This document shows positions 54,419 to 64,000 of a stretch of DNA of 64,000 nt, piece by piece (the stretch's first letter is position 1; each line of letters opens with the position of its first letter). The notes beneath the pieces are model-generated. The model was not told the DNA's origin. It did no database searches and saw only the letters and a list, made by a program, of their open reading frames with translations. A program made the translations under genes and the position numbers. The stretch is from Cognatundibacterium luofuense. GTDB lineage: Bacteria > Pseudomonadota > Gammaproteobacteria > Burkholderiales > Burkholderiaceae_D. The DNA lies in NCBI RefSeq assembly GCF_018139685.1, contig NZ_JAGSPN010000003.1, positions 248,001-312,000 of the forward strand, in the 5' to 3' direction.

Positions 54419-54538
54419 GCCCTAAGCTATGCGCTACAGGAAATGGCGCTTCAACTTCAGTCGTGGAATCATTGAATTTTTTAAGCCTGATATCGTGCAG
54501 GCTACAGGTATTCTTTTGTGAGTTTTGAGAAAAATTTT

Positions 54539-56314
54539 ATGCAGTCAGATGTTAATAACGTGATGGCGGATATTTCTGAATCACAGTTGCAGCAAAAACA
54601 GGTAGTACAGCATCAAACCGAGACGGAGACGCAAGTTCAGCCGGTTCAACAAAAATCCCCGATGACGCCAATCGCCAGCAACGAGCGTATTGAAGTGCTG
54701 GATGTGATACGCGGATTTGCGCTGATCGGTATTTTTCTGATGAATATCGAGTTTTTTAACCGCAGTACGTACGAAATTGGTGAAGGTATTCCGCATGGTT
54801 TAGCAGGACTGAACTGGCTGGCGGCTGTTGGTATTCAGTATTTTGTCACGGGCAAATTCTGGACCATATTTTCTGTCCTGTTTGGTATGGGGTTTGCTGT
54901 GATGCTGACCCGTGCGCAAGCCAGCGGCAGTGAATTCTTAAAACCATATATCCGACGGGTTGCTGCGCTGGCGGTGTTTGGTATCTTGCATAACACTTTT
55001 TTGTGGTCCTGCGATATTTTGTACTGCTACGCCGTAACTGCCAGTATGTTATTACTGATTTTATTTGCGTCAGTCAGGGTCTTTGTATCAGGTACGGTGT
55101 TATTCGGCGTAATTGCTTTCTTTCCCGCTATGAGCGCTTTCTTCAGTATTGCCGCCGTATTTGCGCTGGCAGCCTGGATCGCTTTGTATTTACGCAATGA
55201 AAGGGGCATCGTACATGGCTTTTATGCGGTTAGTGCTTCTTTATTAATGGTAGTCGCGGGAGGAATTGCAGCGTTCACAGAAAAAAAAGATGTCGCGCTG
55301 ATCGTATTGCTGATTGCTGTATTTGGTTTTGTCTTGAGCTATGTACTGAAGCGCTTTCATCGCAAGCCGGAACAAAGGCCACTTGCCGTTGGCGTGATTT
55401 ATTATCTCAGTATCTTCGTGGTTGCCGTTGCAATGTCTGCGTATCAGTATGTTACCGTCGATCAAACGGAGACCGTTACATCCCGGATTCATCAGAATTC
55501 TCAAAACGATCAAAAGACAGCAGCGGCAGACATGGCCAGTGCTGCAGGATCAGCCAAGCCTGCGCAGAAAACTGAAGATAAGAAAACACTGAAAAATCCG
55601 GAAAAGAAGCAACAGAACAGTAGCGATAAGGGGGATGACCAAAGTGATGATTCTGATGAAGAAGTCCGGCTTGTTCAGATTAACGCATATATTGAGTTAG
55701 TTAAGTTTCGTGCATACGAATTTGCGGATAATTATGGCGGACGAATTTGGGCGTCGCTTACTGTGATTGCCCTGTTCTTGATCGGATTCGGTCTCATGCG
55801 TCTGGGTGTGATGGAGAATACGGGAGCTTATTTATCGCAGTTTAAAAAAATGGCATGGACAGGCATTCCGGTCGGATGGAGTATAGGACTAGCGTCTGCT
55901 TACTTTGCAACAGAACACTTTCCCGGGAAAAATGACGAAGCATTCAGTCTGAGCACTAGCATGCGGGATCTCAGCGATTTACCCGGCTGCTTAGGCTATC
56001 TCTCACTGCTGGTGTGTTTAATGCACACTCGCTGTGCCAGGTACTTACGGCATTTAGCACCATACGGACGCATGGCGCTGACCAATTATTTAGGGCAAAG
56101 TCTGATCGCCAGTACGGTGTTTTACGGCTACGGTCTGGGCTGGTATGGCATGGAGCGCGCCAAGCAGGTGGTATTTGTGTTTGCCGTCGCCCTGCTGCAA
56201 ATCGCTTTCAGTCACTGGTGGCTGGCACGTTTCCGTTACGGGCCGATGGAATGGGTATGGCGTGCCATTACTTACCGGACCTTGCCTGAGAACCGGATAA
56301 GGCGCACATCCTGA
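54539..56314 (+). CDS. DUF418 (YeiB-like) polytopic membrane protein with charged insert
   Basis: About 591 residues. After a Gln-rich N-terminal tail the sequence begins EVLDVIRGFALIGIFLMNIEFF, the YeiB/DUF418 start. Around ten membrane helices follow, and the C-terminal DUF418 domain ends with LAPYGRMALTNYLGQSL and FRYGPMEWVWRAITY. Members may be acyltransferases or transporters of the cell envelope; function is unproven. Residues ~325-385 are a long Lys/Asp/Ser-rich insert (KTEDKKTLKNPEKKQQNSSD and following acidic run), not usual for the family. GTG 54518 is another possible start. Confidence 0.8.
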   Translation: MQSDVNNVMADISESQLQQKQVVQHQTETETQVQPVQQKSPMTPIASNERIEVLDVIRGFALIGIFLMNIEFFNRSTYEIGEGIPHGLAGLNWLAAVGIQYFVTGKFWTIFSVLFGMGFAVMLTRAQASGSEFLKPYIRRVAALAVFGILHNTFLWSCDILYCYAVTASMLLLILFASVRVFVSGTVLFGVIAFFPAMSAFFSIAAVFALAAWIALYLRNERGIVHGFYAVSASLLMVVAGGIAAFTEKKDVALIVLLIAVFGFVLSYVLKRFHRKPEQRPLAVGVIYYLSIFVVAVAMSAYQYVTVDQTETVTSRIHQNSQNDQKTAAADMASAAGSAKPAQKTEDKKTLKNPEKKQQNSSDKGDDQSDDSDEEVRLVQINAYIELVKFRAYEFADNYGGRIWASLTVIALFLIGFGLMRLGVMENTGAYLSQFKKMAWTGIPVGWSIGLASAYFATEHFPGKNDEAFSLSTSMRDLSDLPGCLGYLSLLVCLMHTRCARYLRHLAPYGRMALTNYLGQSLIASTVFYGYGLGWYGMERAKQVVFVFAVALLQIAFSHWWLARFRYGPMEWVWRAITYRTLPENRIRRTS

Positions 56315-56323
56315 TCTATCGGC

Positions 56324-56420
56324 TGTGCAAATATCGTCATCTGCTATTTCCGGAAGCCCTGACTTTCTGCCGACGACCGCCGGATCGCTGTGCTGAACAC
56401 CGCATTTGAGCCATTTTTTG
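56324..56420 (+). repeat. dispersed ~95-bp repeat, copy F
   Basis: Full-length forward copy, 10 bp after the DUF418 stop and about 90 bp before the EamA gene. Confidence 0.85.
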
Positions 56421-56508
56421 CTTGAAAACCGGTTTTGCTGGCGGTTTTGCGGGGGCTTCTGGTATGTTGGGGGATTGTGCCTGCGGGCAGGCTGATGGCG
56501 GAGAGGGT

Positions 56509-57465
56509 ATGGCGGCGGGGATAGGGTTTGCGCTGATTGCAGGGATGTTGTGGGGGCTGGTATTTATTGCGCCGCTGATGCTGGCGGAGTATCCGGCAAT
56601 GTTGTTGTCTGCGGGACGCTATCTGGCCTTCGGGTTGATTGCACTGCCGCTGGGCTGGCTGGACCGGCACAATCTGCGTCGTTTGTCGGCAGCAGACTGG
56701 CGCGAGGCGCTGAAGCTGGCGCTGGTGGGCAATCTGCTGTACTACCTGTGTCTGGCCAGCGCGATTCAGCGTGCGGGTGGCGCATTGCCGACCATGATCA
56801 TCGGTACCTTGCCGGTGGTGATTGCGATTACTGCGAACCGGCGTAATGTGCAGCGCGACGGGCAGTTGCCGTGGCGTTTGCTGGCGTTTCCGCTGGTGCT
56901 GATCCTGAGCGGCATTTTGCTGGTCAATCATGCGGAAATGCAGGGCATGCAGCAGACTGGCGAATGGTCGCTGCAAACCTATGGCAGTGGCGTTTTGCTG
57001 GCGTGTCTGGCGGTGGCGTGCTGGACCTGGTATCCGGTGCGCAATGCAGACTGGCTGCGTAATCATCCTGACCGCAGCCCGCGCTCATGGGCGACGGCGC
57101 AAGGTTTGATGACGTTGCCACTGTCGGCCATCCTGATGGCGGGTATCGGTTTGCTGCCGGAAAGCGGCGGCGTGGCATTTCCGTTCGGCCCGACGCCGCA
57201 GAAATTCATTCTGCTGATGCTGGCGATGGGCTTGTTAGCATCGTGGCTGGGCACCTTGTGCTGGAACGAAGCGAGCCAGCGTTTGCCAACTGCGCTGGCG
57301 GGCCAACTGATTGTGTTTGAGACCCTGTTTGCGTTGCTGTACGCCTTTGTGTTGCGTGGTGAATTTCCGCCTTTGCAGATACTGGCCGGTATCGCATTGC
57401 TGGTATCCGGTGTGATTCTGGCGGTGCGGATACGCCCGGTCGGTGCGGTGGAATCGGCACATTAA
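56509..57465 (+). CDS. EamA-family (DMT) transporter
   Basis: 318 residues from MAAGIGFALIAGMLWGLVF, with GGAGAGGG upstream. Ten predicted helices in two EamA repeats: the first covers LIAGMLWGLVFIAPLML to PTMIIGTLPVVIAI, the second ACLAVACWTWYPV to IVFETLFALLYAFVLRGE and IAGIALLVSGVILAVRI. These are drug/metabolite exporters in the inner membrane; the substrate is unknown. The frame is open to 56422, near the repeat, and that part is probably untranslated. GC content is visibly higher than in the DUF418 gene. Confidence 0.88.
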   Translation: MAAGIGFALIAGMLWGLVFIAPLMLAEYPAMLLSAGRYLAFGLIALPLGWLDRHNLRRLSAADWREALKLALVGNLLYYLCLASAIQRAGGALPTMIIGTLPVVIAITANRRNVQRDGQLPWRLLAFPLVLILSGILLVNHAEMQGMQQTGEWSLQTYGSGVLLACLAVACWTWYPVRNADWLRNHPDRSPRSWATAQGLMTLPLSAILMAGIGLLPESGGVAFPFGPTPQKFILLMLAMGLLASWLGTLCWNEASQRLPTALAGQLIVFETLFALLYAFVLRGEFPPLQILAGIALLVSGVILAVRIRPVGAVESAH

Positions 57466-57505
57466 TCAGTAAGTCATCAGAGAATAGGGTTGTTGCACTG
57501 CAAAT

Positions 57506-57545
57506 AACGCCGGATTGCTGAAATATTCAGCATTTCCGGCGTTTT
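57506..57545 (+). terminator. terminator after the EamA gene
   Basis: Long stem AACGCCGGA...TCCGGCGTT with the inner pair GCTGAA/TTCAGC and a T run. Confidence 0.85.
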
Positions 57546-57653
57546 TGCTATGTATTCCGGGTAGATTCTGTTGCGATGCAAAATCTTTTAACGTCGCTTA
57601 AATCACATTGAATGTCGCGTAAACATCAGTTAAATCCAGATTAAATACTCTAA

Positions 57654-58690
<1,037 letters not shown>

Positions 58691-58691
<1 letters not shown>

Positions 58692-59671
58692 TGCGCAGCT
58701 TGCCGGTATTGCCCGCTGCGGCGGGCATTTTTCTGACCGTCACCGGTTTTGTCTGGTTCCTGACAGAACCGGCGGCCGGTGTGCCTGCGGCTGCGCTGAA
58801 TTCTGCTTCTGCACCCGTGTTTGCACAATCCATGCAGGGAACCCGTCCTGACGGGCAACTGACGATACGGCATGATCAGTTACAGGTCGATCCGGAGTTA
58901 CTGTATCTGTTCGACTATTACCTGTCTGCGCAGGGCGAAAAACCCCTGCCGCAAATTCTGGAGGCAATTCGTGCAGAATTGCGTCAGCGTTTGCAGCCTT
59001 CGTCGCAGGCACTGGCGCAGGCGGAGCAATTGCTGAACCGTTATCTGGACTATAAAAAAGCCTTGCTGGCGCTGGAAAAAGCAGAAAACTCATCAGAAAC
59101 AAAACTGAACACGGCCGCCAGACTGCGGGCACGTCTGTCACGTCTGCATCAGTTGCGGGTCAGTATGTTTTCCGAGAAAGATGCGTTAGCCTTGTTTGCG
59201 CTGGAAGAAATGCGCGATGCCGATGCTGTACGGCGTATGGAAATTTTTGAAGACACTAAGCTGAGTCTTGCAGAGAAACAGCAAGCCTATGCAAGGCTGG
59301 ATGCGAACTTACCGGCGCGCTTAAAAGAAGAGCGCGAAGCGCCGCAAAGGATTCAGAATGTGGAACAGCAGGTAGCGCAAATGCGTGCATCCGGTGCCAG
59401 CGAGCAGGATGTTTATCAGTTCCGCGCCATGCAATTTTCTGCTGACGCCGCGTATCGCTTACAAGAACTGGATCGCGAAGAACAACAGTGGGCAAATCGC
59501 ATTCAGCTTTATCAGCAAGCCTTGCGACAGGCATTGCAATTGCCGGACGGCCCCTTGCATTTGCCAGCGGTGCTGACGCCGTCACAACAGATCGCATTGC
59601 AATCGCTGCGTAACCAGTTTTTTAGTCCGCAGGAACAGCAAAGACTGGCGGCTTACGAGGGACGCAGCTGA
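58691..59671 (+). CDS. lifO: lipase-specific foldase (Lif)
   Basis: 326 residues. One N-terminal membrane anchor (LPAAAGIFLTVTGFVWFL), an Ala/Pro linker, then the helical foldase domain. The steric chaperone motif RxxFDY(F/Y)LSAxGE reads LYLFDYYLSAQGEKPL (71-86): Phe, Asp and Tyr are kept, but the Arg is Leu. The later LDYKKALLALEKA and EEMRDADAVRRMEIFED match Lif proteins. It holds the lipase in the periplasm for folding. The TAATG overlap with the lipase gene ensures coupled expression. Confidence 0.9.
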
Positions 59672-59690
59672 TTTTTTCGTGGTGAGGAGA

Positions 59691-59720
59691 ATGCCATGCG
59701 GCACACCGTACGCATGGCAT
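59691..59720 (+). terminator. possible terminator after the lipase operon
   Basis: Perfect 10-bp stem ATGCCATGCG and its complement with a 10-base loop; the T run after it is poor. Confidence 0.45.
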
Positions 59721-59766
59721 CGTTCTGACTTTCAATTTCTACTGCGGATCACACGGATCACTTTGA

Positions 59767-60033
59767 TTACACTGGCGTGATATGTGTGATGTGCGGTGCA
59801 CCTTGCAGCGGCTGATAAATCTGTACGATGGCTTCCCACTGACCAATAGCAGGGCTTACCAGGGAAGCAAGGCATTTATAACGGTAATTGGTTCCGGCCA
59901 CAACCTGTGTCGAAACCATTTGCGGTGTATAGCTTACACCGAGCAAGCCGTGTGTCGCTTCTACGAAAATTATCTTTTCTTCCGGTGTAACAGGACCCCA
60001 AGCAGACCAGCCGCCAACTGTGTTCGTTGTCAT
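59767..60033 (-). CDS. stefin/cystatin-like cysteine protease inhibitor (88 aa)
   Basis: MTTNTVGGWSAWGPVTPEEK, with AAGGAG at ideal spacing. The three parts of the stefin inhibitory wedge are seen: Gly7-Gly8 near the N-terminus, QVVAG at 43-47 inside STQVVAGTNYRYKCLA (nearly identical to stefin A/B), and the second hairpin Pro75-Leu76 in YQPLQGAP. Length fits the stefin type. No signal peptide, as in stefins, so it should be cytoplasmic. It would block papain-like cysteine proteases. It stands alone on the minus strand between the lipase and efflux operons. Confidence 0.85.
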   Translation of the reverse strand: MTTNTVGGWSAWGPVTPEEKIIFVEATHGLLGVSYTPQMVSTQVVAGTNYRYKCLASLVSPAIGQWEAIVQIYQPLQGAPHITHITPV

Positions 60034-60187
60034 TGCGATGCTCCTTAAATTGGTTGAGAGAAGAGTCAGTGCGAAACAGTTCGCTAGCCGACAACATGAC
60101 CATTGCAAACCTTGTGCCAGCTATGACCAACCCGTCATCAGACCCGGAGCGGGTTTGTTTTAGTGTAAAAAAGGGATTTTTTGCTTA

Positions 60188-60201
60188 ACTGACATGTCAG
60201 T
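60188..60201. promoter_or_regulatory. palindromic candidate operator before the ABC efflux operon
   Basis: ACTGACATGTCAGT, a perfect 14-bp palindrome, followed at once by a further TGACATGT. It is 129 bp upstream of the adaptor gene. Such sites are common for TetR-type repressors, but none is encoded in the window. The 10-bp core recurs at 16647-16656. Confidence 0.4.
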
Positions 60202-60329
60202 GACATGTGTTAGCCTTGTAAATTATCTCAGTTACGATCAGAGTTTCCTGCCTCATCCTTGTGTTGGCGCAAACGCCTGCTGCAGACCGCCTGAAACAAT
60301 ACAATCAGACTTCGCCGGAGATGCCACAG

Positions 60330-61544
60330 ATGGAAAATACGACGACTACCCCGAAAAAAATGCGCTGGTGGTTTTTGCTGCCACCGGTGGTGCTGGTGTG
60401 TGGTGTGCTCTGGTTTAACAGCAGTCATCCGCAACAGGATGTGTACACGGTGCAGCGCAAGGATTTCATTCAGACCGTGGTCGCCAGCGGACGGGTGGAA
60501 ACGCCGCACCGGATTGATCTGGGGGCGCAAATAACCGCGCAGGTTGTCAGTGTTCCTGTTGCTGAAGGTCAGCAGGTCAGCAAAGGACAGTTGCTGATTG
60601 CACTGGATGCCAGAGAAAGTGAAGCATTGCTGGCACAGGCAGAATTACAAATTGCGCAGGCCGAAGCCAGACTCAGGCAATTGCGTGAGGTGGATGCGCC
60701 GGTGGCGGAGCAAAGTCTGCGTCAGGCCATGGTCACACGCGATACGGCGCGCAACCAGCATCAGCGGCAGCAGGATTTATTCAAACGCGGATTTATCGGT
60801 CAGGCAGCGCTCGACGAATCACAAAAAAATCACGATGTGGCGGAAGCCGCTTTGCAGGTGGCAGTACGTCACGCAGCTGGCACGGCGCCGAAAGGCAGTG
60901 ATACCGCACTGGCGCTGGCAGCACTGGAAACCGCGAAAGCCAGTGCTGCGGCTGCCAAAGCCCGTGTGACCTATACCCGCATTACCGCACCAGCCGATGG
61001 CGTGCTGATCGCGCGGCAGGTGGAGCCCGGTGATCTGGTGCAGGCAGGGAAATTACTGATGACCTTGTCCCCGCAGGCGATACCGCAACTGGTGGTGCAG
61101 ATCGATGAAAAGAGTATGCGTCACCTGCAAATTGGGCAGGATGCACTGGCATCGCTGGATGCGTTTCCCGAACAGCGTTTTCCGGCGAAACTGGTGTACA
61201 TCAATCCGGCGGTGAATGCGCAGACCGGTGCTGTGACTGTGAAGCTGGATGTATTGAAAGTACCGCCTGAAATGCGGCAGGACATGACAGCGTCGGTGGA
61301 TATTCAGGTCGCCAGTCATCCGCAGGCATTACTGATTGATAGCGCCGCAATCCGGGAACCTTACAGTCGTGAACCGTCGGTGATGCTGATCAGTAACGGC
61401 AAAGCGGAAAAACGGGTGATACGGACCGGCGCCAGTGCAGGCGGGCAAACCGAAGTACTGGACGGTCTGGTGCAGGGTGATCAGGTTTTGTCTGCGCAGT
61501 CTGCGGTGAAAGCCGGTGAGCGCGTACGTGTAGCGGCGCAGTAA
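60330..61544 (+). CDS. periplasmic adaptor (MacA/HlyD type) of an ABC efflux system
   Basis: 404 residues from MENTTTTPKKMRWWFLLPP with GGAG 9 bp upstream. One N-terminal membrane helix, then the two lipoyl half-motifs (GRVETPHRIDLGAQITAQV and ARVTYTRITAPADGVLIARQV) around a coiled-coil hairpin (about residues 95-215, with LDESQKNHDVAEAAL), and a beta-barrel with the NPAVNAQTGAVTVKLDV block. It links inner membrane permease and an outer membrane channel; no TolC-like gene is in the window. The next gene is 11 bp away. Confidence 0.9.
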   Translation: MENTTTTPKKMRWWFLLPPVVLVCGVLWFNSSHPQQDVYTVQRKDFIQTVVASGRVETPHRIDLGAQITAQVVSVPVAEGQQVSKGQLLIALDARESEALLAQAELQIAQAEARLRQLREVDAPVAEQSLRQAMVTRDTARNQHQRQQDLFKRGFIGQAALDESQKNHDVAEAALQVAVRHAAGTAPKGSDTALALAALETAKASAAAAKARVTYTRITAPADGVLIARQVEPGDLVQAGKLLMTLSPQAIPQLVVQIDEKSMRHLQIGQDALASLDAFPEQRFPAKLVYINPAVNAQTGAVTVKLDVLKVPPEMRQDMTASVDIQVASHPQALLIDSAAIREPYSREPSVMLISNGKAEKRVIRTGASAGGQTEVLDGLVQGDQVLSAQSAVKAGERVRVAAQ

Positions 61545-61555
61545 GCGGAGGGCAC

Positions 61556-62770
61556 ATGAAAAACTGGCTGCCGTTTGAATGGATAGTCGCGCTGCGTTTT
61601 CTGAAAGAAGGGCGCATGCAAACTGCGTTTATTATGGGCGGTATCGCCATTGGTGTGGCGGTGATTGTGTTTATGTCGGAGTTACTGATCGGTCTGCAGG
61701 GTAATTTCATCAAGCGCGTGCTGACCGGCCAATCCCATGTGCAGTTACTGAATCAGAAAGAACAGGCCAGACCGTTGCGTGAGCAGGAGGCCGCAAGTAT
61801 TCAGGCACCCGTGCAAAGGGTGCGCTCCATCGACCAGTGGCAATCGGTGAAAAAAACGCTGCAGGCGATACATGGTGTGCAAGTCGTGACGCCGACTTTG
61901 TCCGGCGCGGCATTGCTGACCCGTGGTGGTGGCAGCCGTTCGGTGTCGGTGGTTGGTGTGGAAGCGGAAGATTATTTTCGTATCGTCGCCATTCCGGAAA
62001 AAATCGTCAAAGGTCAGCCGCGTTTGTGGGCCAGCGATGTGCTGATCGGTACTGATCTGGCAACGGATCTCGGCGTTTCGCTTGGCGACAAAGTCCGGCT
62101 CGATACCGGTAACGGTTCTGCGATGGTGCTGACGGTGTCCGGTATTTTTGATCTGGGCAGTCGCGGTGCTAATCAGCGCACCACTTTTGTTGCGCTGCGT
62201 ACGGTGCAAAGTCTGCTCGGCTTGCCGGGCGGCGCAACCACGCTCGAAGTCACGGTCAGTGATGTCTGGGCGGCGGAAGACATGGCGCGCCAGATGACGC
62301 GCCTGACCGGCATCGAGGCTGACAGCTGGATCCATAACAACGCCCAGTTTTTTGCATCGATCAGCGCACAAACCACCGCCAATACCGCGATCCGTTTTTT
62401 TGTTGGTTTGTCGGTCGCTTTTGGTATTGCCAGCGTACTGGTGGTGTCGGTTGTTCAGAAGTCGCGCGAAATCGGGATTTTGCGGGCGATGGGGATCACG
62501 CAGGGAAAAATTCTCAGAGTATTTCTGTTGCAGGGCGGGTTGCTCGGGCTGGGTGGTTCACTGATTGGTTGTTCGCTCGGCGCTACCGGTTTGCTGCTAT
62601 GGGAGCATTTTGCGCGTAATCCCGACGGCACGCCGATGTGGGTACTGGAATTTCATACGGCGCTGTTCGGTGGTGCAGTCATTCTGGCCATGCTGACCGG
62701 CTTGTTGTCTGCGCTGGCACCGGCCTTACGTGCTGCACGGCTGGACCCTGTGATTGCTATCCGCGCCTGA
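61556..62770 (+). CDS. ABC transporter permease (FtsX/LolC-MacB type)
   Basis: 404 residues. Membrane helix 1 at about 24-44 ([20 protein letters not shown]), a large periplasmic domain, then three helices in the FtsX domain ([51 protein letters not shown]). The [12 protein letters not shown] stretch is the cytoplasmic contact to the ATPase. The layout is that of MacB, LolC/E and DevC proteins. It could move lipids, lipoproteins or toxins; the adaptor upstream suggests export through the envelope. Confidence 0.9.
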   Translation: MKNWLPFEWIVALRFLKEGRMQTAFIMGGIAIGVAVIVFMSELLIGLQGNFIKRVLTGQSHVQLLNQKEQARPLREQEAASIQAPVQRVRSIDQWQSVKKTLQAIHGVQVVTPTLSGAALLTRGGGSRSVSVVGVEAEDYFRIVAIPEKIVKGQPRLWASDVLIGTDLATDLGVSLGDKVRLDTGNGSAMVLTVSGIFDLGSRGANQRTTFVALRTVQSLLGLPGGATTLEVTVSDVWAAEDMARQMTRLTGIEADSWIHNNAQFFASISAQTTANTAIRFFVGLSVAFGIASVLVVSVVQKSREIGILRAMGITQGKILRVFLLQGGLLGLGGSLIGCSLGATGLLLWEHFARNPDGTPMWVLEFHTALFGGAVILAMLTGLLSALAPALRAARLDPVIAIRA

Positions 62771-62780
62771 GAGACTGACC

Positions 62781-63488
62781 ATGAATACGCTGCCCGATCA
62801 GAAAAACAGTGTGCCGGTGATGGAATTGTCCGGCATTCGCAAGTCCTTTAATGTCGGTACGCCGATAGAAAACGAAGTCCTGCATGGTATTGATCTGATA
62901 TTGCCGCAGGGAGAGTTTTGCGCCGTGATGGGACCGTCCGGTTCTGGTAAAAGTACGCTGCTGAATATTGTCGGTTTGCTGGACAGACCTACAGCAGGTG
63001 ATTTGCGTATTTTAGGCGAGTCCACCATCGCGCTGGATGATGCTGCACTGACCCATTTGCGCGGAAAAACGATCGGCTTTGTGTTTCAGTATCACCATTT
63101 AATTTCTGCGTTTACTGCTTTGGAAAATGTCATGATGCCGATGCTGGGCCAGCGCGGATTTCCGGATGATGCTATGCGCGCCCGCGCTGAATTTCTGCTG
63201 GAAAGCGTCGGTCTGACGCGCTGGAAAGATCAGCCAGCCAATCGCTTATCCGGCGGACAGCAGCAAAGGGTGGCCGTGGCACGCGCACTGGCAATGGACC
63301 CGCCATTGCTACTGGCAGATGAGCCTACCGGTAATCTGGATACGCAAAGCGCCGAGAGTGTATTTTCCATGCTGCGTGAAGTCAGCCGTGCACACGGCAC
63401 CGCAATCCTGTTCGTCACTCATAACCCCGAACTGGCAGAGCGTTGTGACCGCACCGTCCGTGTGGTGGACGGGCGTTTGCAGCAGTAA
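62781..63488 (+). CDS. ABC transporter ATP-binding protein (LolD/MacB type)
   Basis: 235 residues from [18 protein letters not shown], 10 bp after the permease stop. Walker [11 protein letters not shown] loop [23 protein letters not shown] (typical of LolD), signature [15 protein letters not shown], Walker [13 protein letters not shown] and switch His in VTHNPELA. It drives the FtsX-type permease. The three genes form a complete adaptor-permease-ATPase set like DevBCA or a split MacAB. Confidence 0.92.
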   Translation: MNTLPDQKNSVPVMELSGIRKSFNVGTPIENEVLHGIDLILPQGEFCAVMGPSGSGKSTLLNIVGLLDRPTAGDLRILGESTIALDDAALTHLRGKTIGFVFQYHHLISAFTALENVMMPMLGQRGFPDDAMRARAEFLLESVGLTRWKDQPANRLSGGQQQRVAVARALAMDPPLLLADEPTGNLDTQSAESVFSMLREVSRAHGTAILFVTHNPELAERCDRTVRVVDGRLQQ

Positions 63489-63627
63489 ACGGTAAGGCCT
63501 GAAAACACTGCAGACGACCGGAATTCACTCTAGTTCCTTGCAATTGCATTGCTGACAATGGCAGATCTGCCGGTTACTGCACGCCATGTGATGGTAGCCG
63601 GATTTCTGTTACCAAACGAGGTCTGTC

Positions 63628-64000
63628 ATGCAATTCACGGAAGAGATACAGCAAACCCTGCTGCAATTCAAAGCGCAGGGAAAAACCTATACCCAGTGTG
63701 TGTTTTTACTGGCGGGAGAACTTGGCTACAGTTTGCCGGTTGCGCACCGGATTACGGAAGCGGTATGGAATCTTGAAGGCAATCAGCGCCGGATTTTTCA
63801 TTTGCCACCGTCTGCGACCCTGCCTTGCCCTGATATCAATACACAGGGTAGCGGTGCGACGATTGCTCTGTCAGACCGGAAAATTTGCATTGCATTTGAA
63901 CAAATTGCAACGCGCATTGTTTTGCTGGATGGTTTCTTATCTGATGCGGAATGCGATGCCCTTTGCGCTTCAGCCGGAACTTTTCAGGCATCAGTGGTGA
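63628..64000 (+). CDS. 2-oxoglutarate/Fe(II) oxygenase, prolyl 4-hydroxylase type (5' part)
   Basis: Open frame from ATG 63628 (MQFTEEIQQTLLQFKAQGKT) to the window end, at least 124 residues, cut by the edge. GAGG is upstream. The stretch RIVLLDGFLSDAECDALCAS followed by FQASVV matches the start of the P4Hc domain (FLSxxECDxL, then the RSTVV-like strand). The metal-binding HxD...H residues would lie beyond the window. The first ~85 residues are a helical N-terminal region of unknown role. Confidence 0.75.
   Translation, partial: MQFTEEIQQTLLQFKAQGKTYTQCVFLLAGELGYSLPVAHRITEAVWNLEGNQRRIFHLPPSATLPCPDINTQGSGATIALSDRKICIAFEQIATRIVLLDGFLSDAECDALCASAGTFQASVV

Noticed and set aside
54287-54475. Short frames sharing peptides such as PGLSADDR or PDFLPTTA at several loci
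   Set aside because: These similarities arise because the frames cross copies of the dispersed repeat; different phases and strands are open at different copies, so this is not a protein family.

Overview
This window looks like the chromosome of a Gram-negative betaproteobacterium, probably Burkholderiales and possibly Oxalobacteraceae. The basis is a Bordetella/Neisseria-type general porin, TonB-dependent receptors, a betaproteobacterial-style heme uptake operon, a lipase/foldase pair, and base composition near 50% GC judged by eye. The genus is inference. No rRNA, tRNA, CRISPR array, phage module or intact insertion sequence was seen. One MITE-like element and a six-copy dispersed repeat are present.

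Layout. (1) 1-4.4 kb: glucarate/galactarate catabolism (alpha-ketoglutarate semialdehyde dehydrogenase, 5-dehydro-4-deoxyglucarate dehydratase, a FadR-type regulator with two matching operators) and a divergent hexose-6-phosphate mutarotase. (2) 4.6-8.2 kb: a small unknown gene, two GNAT acetyltransferases, a 273-bp MITE-like element, a YiaA-like membrane protein and an MscS channel. (3) 8.2-16.3 kb: a Fur-controlled heme uptake operon (receptor, HmuS, HmuT, HmuU, HmuV, ChaN-like lipoprotein) ending in two small unexplained genes. (4) 16.8-18.7 kb: a protein joining a GH64/thaumatin-like region to a LecA-like lectin domain. (5) 18.7-21.2 kb: DbpA-type RNA helicase and two membrane proteins. 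(6) 21.8-34.6 kb: a sialic acid uptake and breakdown operon (cytoplasmic mutarotase, NanR-like regulator, peptide-type ABC transporter, NanA, NanE, NanK, O-acetylesterase, chemoreceptor). (7) 34.6-43.0 kb: a sucrose locus (MFS transporter, fructokinase, amylosucrase, TonB receptor, LacI regulator). (8) 43.2-45.4 kb: a YtrA-type regulator with an ABC transporter. (9) 45.5-51.7 kb: the rest of the sialic acid genes on the minus strand (sialidase, NagB-II, NagA, periplasmic NanM, porin). (10) 52.5-57.5 kb: S41 peptidase, DUF418 protein and EamA exporter, with repeats between them. (11) 57.7-64 kb: lipase and foldase, a bacterial stefin, a MacAB/LolCDE-like ABC efflux operon, and a partial prolyl-4-hydroxylase-type oxygenase at the edge.

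How the parts fit. Sialidase frees sialic acid outside the cell. The porin admits it and NanM interconverts its anomers in the periplasm. The ABC transporter imports it. The O-acetylesterase, cytoplasmic NanM, NanA, NanK, NanE, NagA and NagB-II then take it to fructose-6-phosphate. The nan operon promoter and the porin promoter share a near-identical candidate operator over their -35 elements, so the two halves may be one regulon although about 17 kb of unrelated genes separate them. The sucrose genes form a second outer-membrane-to-cytoplasm route with a cluster of four LacI-type operators. Together with the glucarate genes this suggests a scavenger of plant- and animal-derived sugars.
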